Shown here piece by piece: positions 59,401 through 64,000 of a stretch of 64,000 nucleotides of DNA. The position numbers and the translations under genes were made by a program. The stretch is from Coleophoma eucalyptorum (lineage: Eukaryota > Ascomycota > Leotiomycetes > Helotiales > Dermateaceae). Below the pieces are notes generated by a model. It saw nothing but the letters and a program-made list of their open reading frames with translations, made no database searches and was not told the DNA's origin. Numbering within the stretch: position 1 is the first letter of the stretch; every line of letters starts with the position of its first letter. The stretch spans positions 310,001-374,000 of the forward strand of contig JALRME010000036.1 in assembly GCA_026120035.1 (NCBI GenBank). Direction: 5' to 3'.

Positions 59401-61470
59401 TCGGGCCGACCTGTCACAATCTCGTGCCTTTCTAAACCTGCCCTTCCTTCACAAACAATAAAACCACACCATTGATGTGCAATGAGGACTAAGTGGGACA
59501 CATTGCAGCCGTGCATCTGGTCAAGATTTAGCATGCAGCCCAGACCAGTCGGAGGTAAGACTGAGGCAGTGGGGAAACGGACTCGAGACAGCATGCAGGA
59601 GTGCACATCTTCAACCTCCCTGCTTTTCACTAGTAACACGCTCAAAATCTCTCTGGTCAACTGATCCCTACACTTACTCTATTTTGCGTCATTGAAGTTC
59701 TTGCTGTCGCAAGTTTTGAGCTTTTCCTGTTCACCACCTATTGTTACTAATATCAAATTCGCCCATTATGCGGGTATTCCATGTAGGAAATACGCCAAAA
59801 CATATCAAATAGCAACCACCTTACTGTAGTTTAGAGGGGAATAATTGTCAAGCTGACAGATAGGGCTAATGTCAAAGGCGACCAACAAGGTCGAGCGCTT
59901 GGTGCTGTTGGGTTCTAGCAAGACAGCAGAATGTGGCTCAGATTAACTTCTGTCGGCTGATAGATCTCCTGCAGTACGCGGGTGCAACCTATTTTGTTGC
60001 TGAACCTTTTCCTTGGTATATCTTCGGCACTGCCATGTTGCACCAGCTAGCCAGAAGGTGGTTTAGGTCAGGTCAGGTCAGATCAGGTGGAAGGTCTAGA
60101 ATGATTAAAACCGCCCCCTTCGTGCCTGACCTTCATGTGGCTGTTCTAAGTGGTTGTGCTTTGCTGCCTCGCCTCTCGGGATCGGATGGCACCTTGTCTT
60201 GCTCCACAGACATCCAGCCTGCTGGATGTCGTGTTGACGTGGCTGCTTATGAGCATGATTTTTGGGGCCTGGCAATCTAACCTGTACTCGTCACTTGCCC
60301 AGCTTGCAAGGACTCGTACAGTCGGACAGAAAGAATTATGGAGATTCCCAAGCCCAACCAATCAGCACCGGAAGATCGTCGTTGCTGCCGCTGGCCTGTA
60401 TTAGACAGCTGCACGCACTGGTAGCGTACTGATGTCTTTGGGCAGGAGACCGGATCCGACTCATATGTGCGAAACGGCCCTTTGCTAGTGGAAGGCACGA
60501 AGGTCACTAGTGCATTGCAGAGCCATTCCTGCGATTCCGCTCCTCAGGAGCTAGTTGCATTTCATCTACTGATATGTTGTCAACCTTAGGTTGCTGCTAG
60601 AGCCTTGGCGACAGGGGAAGTTATCTCTTCCCTCTCGTCGCTCTCTTCTACTACTCTGTAGATTTCGACTCGCCTGTCAGCGGACTAATGAATGGTCGGT
60701 GGCTTTGTCCTCTGAGCCTCGAGACGACTCCCTGCGCCACTGCAACCGACAGCAAATTAGTTGCAGGACAAATGTGTGATTTCACGTAAAACAAAAATGC
60801 TGCATCTCGATCACGACCATTGCCAGACAAGTAGTTTCAGCGCCGGAAATAAATGCAGTGATGTCACGTGTGTATGGCTCCGTGGCCGGCAGCGGGATCT
60901 CATGCGCCCGCGCCCACAGTTTGTCGAGTCCCGAGACCCTTCGCCACAGCAAATGCATGTCAAGTCGGTTCCTACTGAATGCCGCTTGCCGTGAAGCCTG
61001 TGCTCCGTTAGTTGAGGCAATCCTTCGGTAAGGTTCATACGAGTATTTGCTTTCAGTTGTGCCCGTGAGACATGTTCCTATCCCACCCGATACTTGGTCG
61101 ACATGTTTGCACCCAATTATCTCGAATCTGTGCTTTGAAATCGGTTCCCTAGAATCGGGATTTGCTTGTTGCATTGCATGCCACTTGATGAAATTGGTGA
61201 TATCCCTGAAGTCCTCCTATGAATAGAGACGATTGGTACAGTTTAAACTTTGATATACAGTTTGCATGAGGTCATACGGGAGTTGCGGCTATCAACACAG
61301 AGACGATCTTACCCGAGGAAAGAAGCCAAGAAGTCAAAATCTGTCTCTTTAGGTCGAACCTTTTCACATTTTTTGAAATCTTCCCACAGCTTTCAGAAAT
61401 TAAATGCGATCTGATCCAAAGATTTGCTGTCGTTCATTATTTTCCTTGCTGCCAAGTTTGCCAGGGCGTC
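53439..61470. other. 8-kb stretch without a supportable gene
   Basis: The left part (53.4-55.5 kb) has mixed composition with short overlapping frames. The middle (56.3-56.6 kb) has a degenerate duplication. From about 56.7 to 59.3 kb the sequence is AT-rich, full of stops on both strands and looks decayed. From 59.4 to 61.4 kb composition recovers, but no frame over about 130 codons has a motif. A run of nine C at 59342-59350 and short AGGTC units near 60064-60085 were noted. Confidence 0.45.
56279..56575 (+). repeat. degenerate direct duplication, about 140-160 nt unit
   Basis: Both copies start GTCAACCGAG (56279 and 56420), contain ATGTCACTGGA some 30 nt later, and end GAATTRCAGTAGAGCAGCAC (about 56395-56414 and 56556-56575). 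The interiors have drifted. It lies outside any gene. Confidence 0.7.
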
Positions 61471-63126
61471 ATGTTCAACGGCGCACGATACCGAGCTATC
61501 CGGCCGCATTTGGGGGTTGCAACGAGCCTCACGCCATTGCGGCGAGTATTGAGCAGGAGAGGCATTTCGACTCGAGAACTTGATGATGCGAAAGGAGGTA
61601 TGGTTTCACAGAGCTTCCATAGCGCTTGGTACTGACCAAGGGCTGCACCTAGCAAGAGAAAGAGTTGTGATTCTTGGCTCAGGATGGTCCGGATTTGTGC
61701 TTTCTCGGCAACTCGACCAGAAGAAATTCCAAACCGTTGTTGTATCTCCCCGCTCATACTTCAACTTCACTCCCCTCCTTGCCTCCACAGCCGTGGGGAC
61801 TCTTGAGTTCCGTACCACCCTTGAATCTGTTCGGACGCGGGCTTCCGGCGTTGAGTATTTTCAAGGCTGGGCTGATGACGTGAACTTCAACAAGAAGACG
61901 CTAAGTATTGAGCAAAATGCCATTGAAAAACCAAGAAGCAGTGATGCTCCGCAGACTCTTGGTGATCCTCAAGCTGAATCCAAGTTGAGGAAAAAAGGTC
62001 AGGTGTTTGATCTGAATTATGATAAGCTGGTTGTCGCTGTTGGTTGTTATAGTCAAACATTTGGTACAAAGGGTGTCCGAGAAAATGCTTTTTTCTTGAA
62101 AGATGTTGTCGACGCAAGAAAGATCCGGAAGAGGATCTTGGAATGTAAGCATGATTTAAAAGGTCAAGTATTGAAGACTAAGGGGGTGTTCAGGCTTTGA
62201 ATTTGCTTCCTTGCCGACCACGTCTGAGGAGTTGCGAAAGCAACTGTTGAACTTTGCTATTGTAGGAGGAGGACGTAAGTTTTGCGGGGTGAATAATGAT
62301 CCCATGCTAAATTGCAGACAGCTACTGGTGTTGAGTTTGCAGCCGAACTTTTCGACCTTTGTTATGAAGATCTCCGCAAAATCTATCCGTCGCTAATACC
62401 GTTTATCAAAATCACCATTTACGATGTAGCACCGAAGATCTTGCCTATGTTTGATAGCAAGCTTGCTGATTATGCATTGAAAACGTTCAAGCGTGATGGT
62501 ATTGCCATCAAGACGGAACATCACATCCAGGAGCTGCGGCCAGGCTTGCCTGGGCAGGAGAAGGACGAGGACGGAGGTTGCTTTACGCTGAAGACGAAAG
62601 AAGACGGTGAATTCGGCGTAGGAATGTGTGTCTGGAGTACTGGTTTGTTTCCAGCTCGACCCAAGAGATAACTACTCATTGGTTCAGGACTCATGATGAA
62701 TCCATTCATCCAATCTGCTCTCGATACGGTGCATACATACCCCACAGCATCAGCACAACTAAAATCCCCAATGTCGACCCCGACATCTGAGAATTGGATT
62801 CTTCAAAGGTCAAAGAGAACCGGCGGATTGATGGTAGATTCGAAATTCCGCGTGAAACTAAGCACACGATCAACGGACGATACTGCTCCGACAGTTAAGG
62901 AAGCCACCATGACTGATGTCTTTGCCATAGGCGATGTTGCCGTGCTTCCAGAAGCACTTCCCGCCACAGCGCAGGTTGCTAACCAACAGGCAAAATGGCT
63001 TGGCAAGAACCTCAACCATGGCAGCATTGAGCAGAATAACTTCACTTACCGCAATTTAGGTGTAATGACCTATCTTGGCAGTTGGAAAGCTATCATGCAA
63101 ACAGGAGGGAAGGGGGAGATCAAAGG
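61471..63126 (+). pseudogene. alternative NADH dehydrogenase, 3' end missing or broken
   Basis: Rotenone-insensitive NADH:ubiquinone oxidoreductase of the NDI/NDE type. Exons 61471-61597, 61653-62144, 62194-62274, 62322-62642 and 62688-63126 join in phase for 486 residues. The N-terminus is a mitochondrial presequence (MFNGARYRAIRPHLG). The FAD-binding VVILGSGWSGF and NADH-binding FAIVGGGPTGVEFAAEL motifs are intact. The FAD-contact region is DVFAIGDVAVLPEALPATAQVA. The last recognisable residues are GVMTYLGSWKAIMQTGGKGEIKG, then a GTAAGT donor. The remaining roughly 45-50 residues of the family, including the membrane-binding helix, cannot be found in any frame; downstream TAASTSWRTLRSD only faintly recalls them. 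Either a sequence change truncated it or it is a recent pseudogene. Confidence 0.8.
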
Positions 63127-64000
63127 GTAAGTCTTTTCCCAGGCGCCATTGCGAATTCGCACTTTTGACCTCTCTTACTTCTCATCATCTGCTGGTCAAA
63201 CCGCTGCATCTACTAGCTGGAGGACATTGCGTTCCGATGCGAGCAAGACGCAGCGGTCTGGTGAGGCCAGGTCAGATGTGCAGATAGCTACGCGTGTCTT
63301 GGGAGATACTGCCTGCACACTTGATCGAGACTCTGCCTCTGGAAATCGAAGGCAGTCACACAGACAAGGCACCAAGCCCATGCTAGACGCTGGAGCTAAT
63401 GCTGGAGCTATGCTAGCACAATTCTGGATACCAATGCCTACCAGCGCACGTTCAATGCCTCGATGGCACCACACAGGTTTCCCTGTCAATGCAGGTGCAA
63501 GTGTAAGTGCAAGTGCAAGTGCAAGTGCAAGCGCAAGCGCAAGCGTAGTTCCTTTGTTCGAGCGCAAGTTTATGCCGATAAACTGCATTAGCTTCTGGAA
63601 GAAACATCTTCAACCAGCGCTAGAACAAGGAAATCTCCAGAAGAAGAGGGGAACACGGAGTAGTCTGACCTTTTCACGCTAGCTCGCTTCAGGAGAGCAC
63701 TTGTTGTGACGTGGCTGGAATGAAGGGAGGCGAGGTGTGTGAGTGGAGTGTGTATATGGGCGTATATGGGTGTGTATGTGTGTACTTGGAGCCGTCAGTT
63801 AACGGCACTAAGTACATCCACACCGCTCCTTTCATACCCATAATCTGCAGGTGCTTTGGCGGCCTGCGTGCTGCCATAATCCATAAGCCACAAACCACAA
63901 GCCACATCACCTCGGCCACTTTCTTCGGACCCTTCTCCGTTGCGAACGAATGCGTTTTGGAGTAGCTTCACCTATCTAAGTTGAAACCAGCGACTAAATT
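63127..64000. other. right end, no gene
   Basis: Follows the broken dehydrogenase gene. A plus-strand frame (63149-63682) runs through a hexamer repeat and has no motif. A TG-rich stretch lies at about 63735-63783. No other gene is supported. Confidence 0.5.
63491..63545. repeat. GTGCAA/GCGCAA hexamer array
   Basis: About nine to ten uninterrupted or near-uninterrupted copies of GTGCAA drifting to GCGCAA. Translated on the minus strand it gives alternating Leu-Ala. It is a simple microsatellite, not a gene. Confidence 0.85.

Noticed and set aside
63149..63682. 177-codon plus-strand frame with Ala/Ser run
   Set aside because: The run is the GTGCAA microsatellite read in a codon frame; the flanks show no motif, and it begins inside the failed last intron of the dehydrogenase gene.

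Overview
The window is nuclear DNA of a filamentous ascomycete (Pezizomycotina; Leotiomycetes is my best guess, not proven). The evidence is short introns (mostly 45-75 nt, GT..AG, with CTRAY-type branch points), gene families typical of these fungi (RTA1, fungal-type GH79 and GH36, eqolisin, Sso-type syntaxin, Mic60, mitochondrial TyrRS) and a spacing of about 2-3 kb per gene. I built spliced models for 21 genes, 20 of them coding and one that looks broken. Nearly all models are phase-consistent and end at a stop. Gene density is normal from 1.5 to 35 kb, sparser from 36 to 53 kb, and about 8 kb (53.4-61.5 kb) has no gene I can support.

Layout: (1) 1-1.5 kb: no gene, but short dispersed and tandem repeats. 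(2) 1.5-13.3 kb, housekeeping: succinate-semialdehyde dehydrogenase (-), a coiled-coil/low-complexity protein (-), MICOS subunit Mic60 (-), a Rab5-type GTPase (-) and the phosphoinositide phosphatase Sac1 (+). The last two are divergent and share a 329-nt promoter with a TCACGTGA palindrome. (3) 13.5-22.1 kb: an MFS transporter (-) divergent from a secreted sulfatase (+), followed by a membrane-anchored GH79 glucuronidase/heparanase-like enzyme (+). (4) 22.6-35.7 kb: mitochondrial TyrRS with a long C-terminal extension (-), a GH36/raffinose-synthase-like glycosidase (+), a small acyl-protein-thioesterase-like hydrolase (+), a GH18 chitinase with a chitin-binding module (-), a type-B carboxylesterase (-) and an RTA1-family membrane protein (-).

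(5) 36.5-39.1 kb: a PrpF-family isomerase gene lies between two 41-nt inverted repeats, each next to a TA dinucleotide, as in a Tc1/mariner/pogo-type transposon end. (6) 39.2-53.4 kb: a Memo-family protein (-), an Sso-type plasma-membrane syntaxin (+) with an unusual repeat-bearing tail of about 97 residues after its membrane anchor, an acidic hypothetical protein (-), a GPI-type aspartic protease (-) and a glutamic (eqolisin) peptidase (-). (7) 61.5-63.1 kb: an alternative NADH dehydrogenase (+) whose last exon or exons cannot be found.

Together the secreted set (sulfatase, GH79, GH36, chitinase, esterase, two acid peptidases) suggests a saprotrophic or plant-associated fungus. The Rab5, Sac1 and Sso genes belong to membrane traffic. 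SSADH, Mic60, TyrRS and the alternative dehydrogenase are mitochondrial. The observations I rate highest are the repeat tail of the syntaxin, the PrpF gene inside a transposon-like inverted repeat pair, and the C-terminal extension of the TyrRS. No CRISPR, rRNA or convincing tRNA gene was seen.
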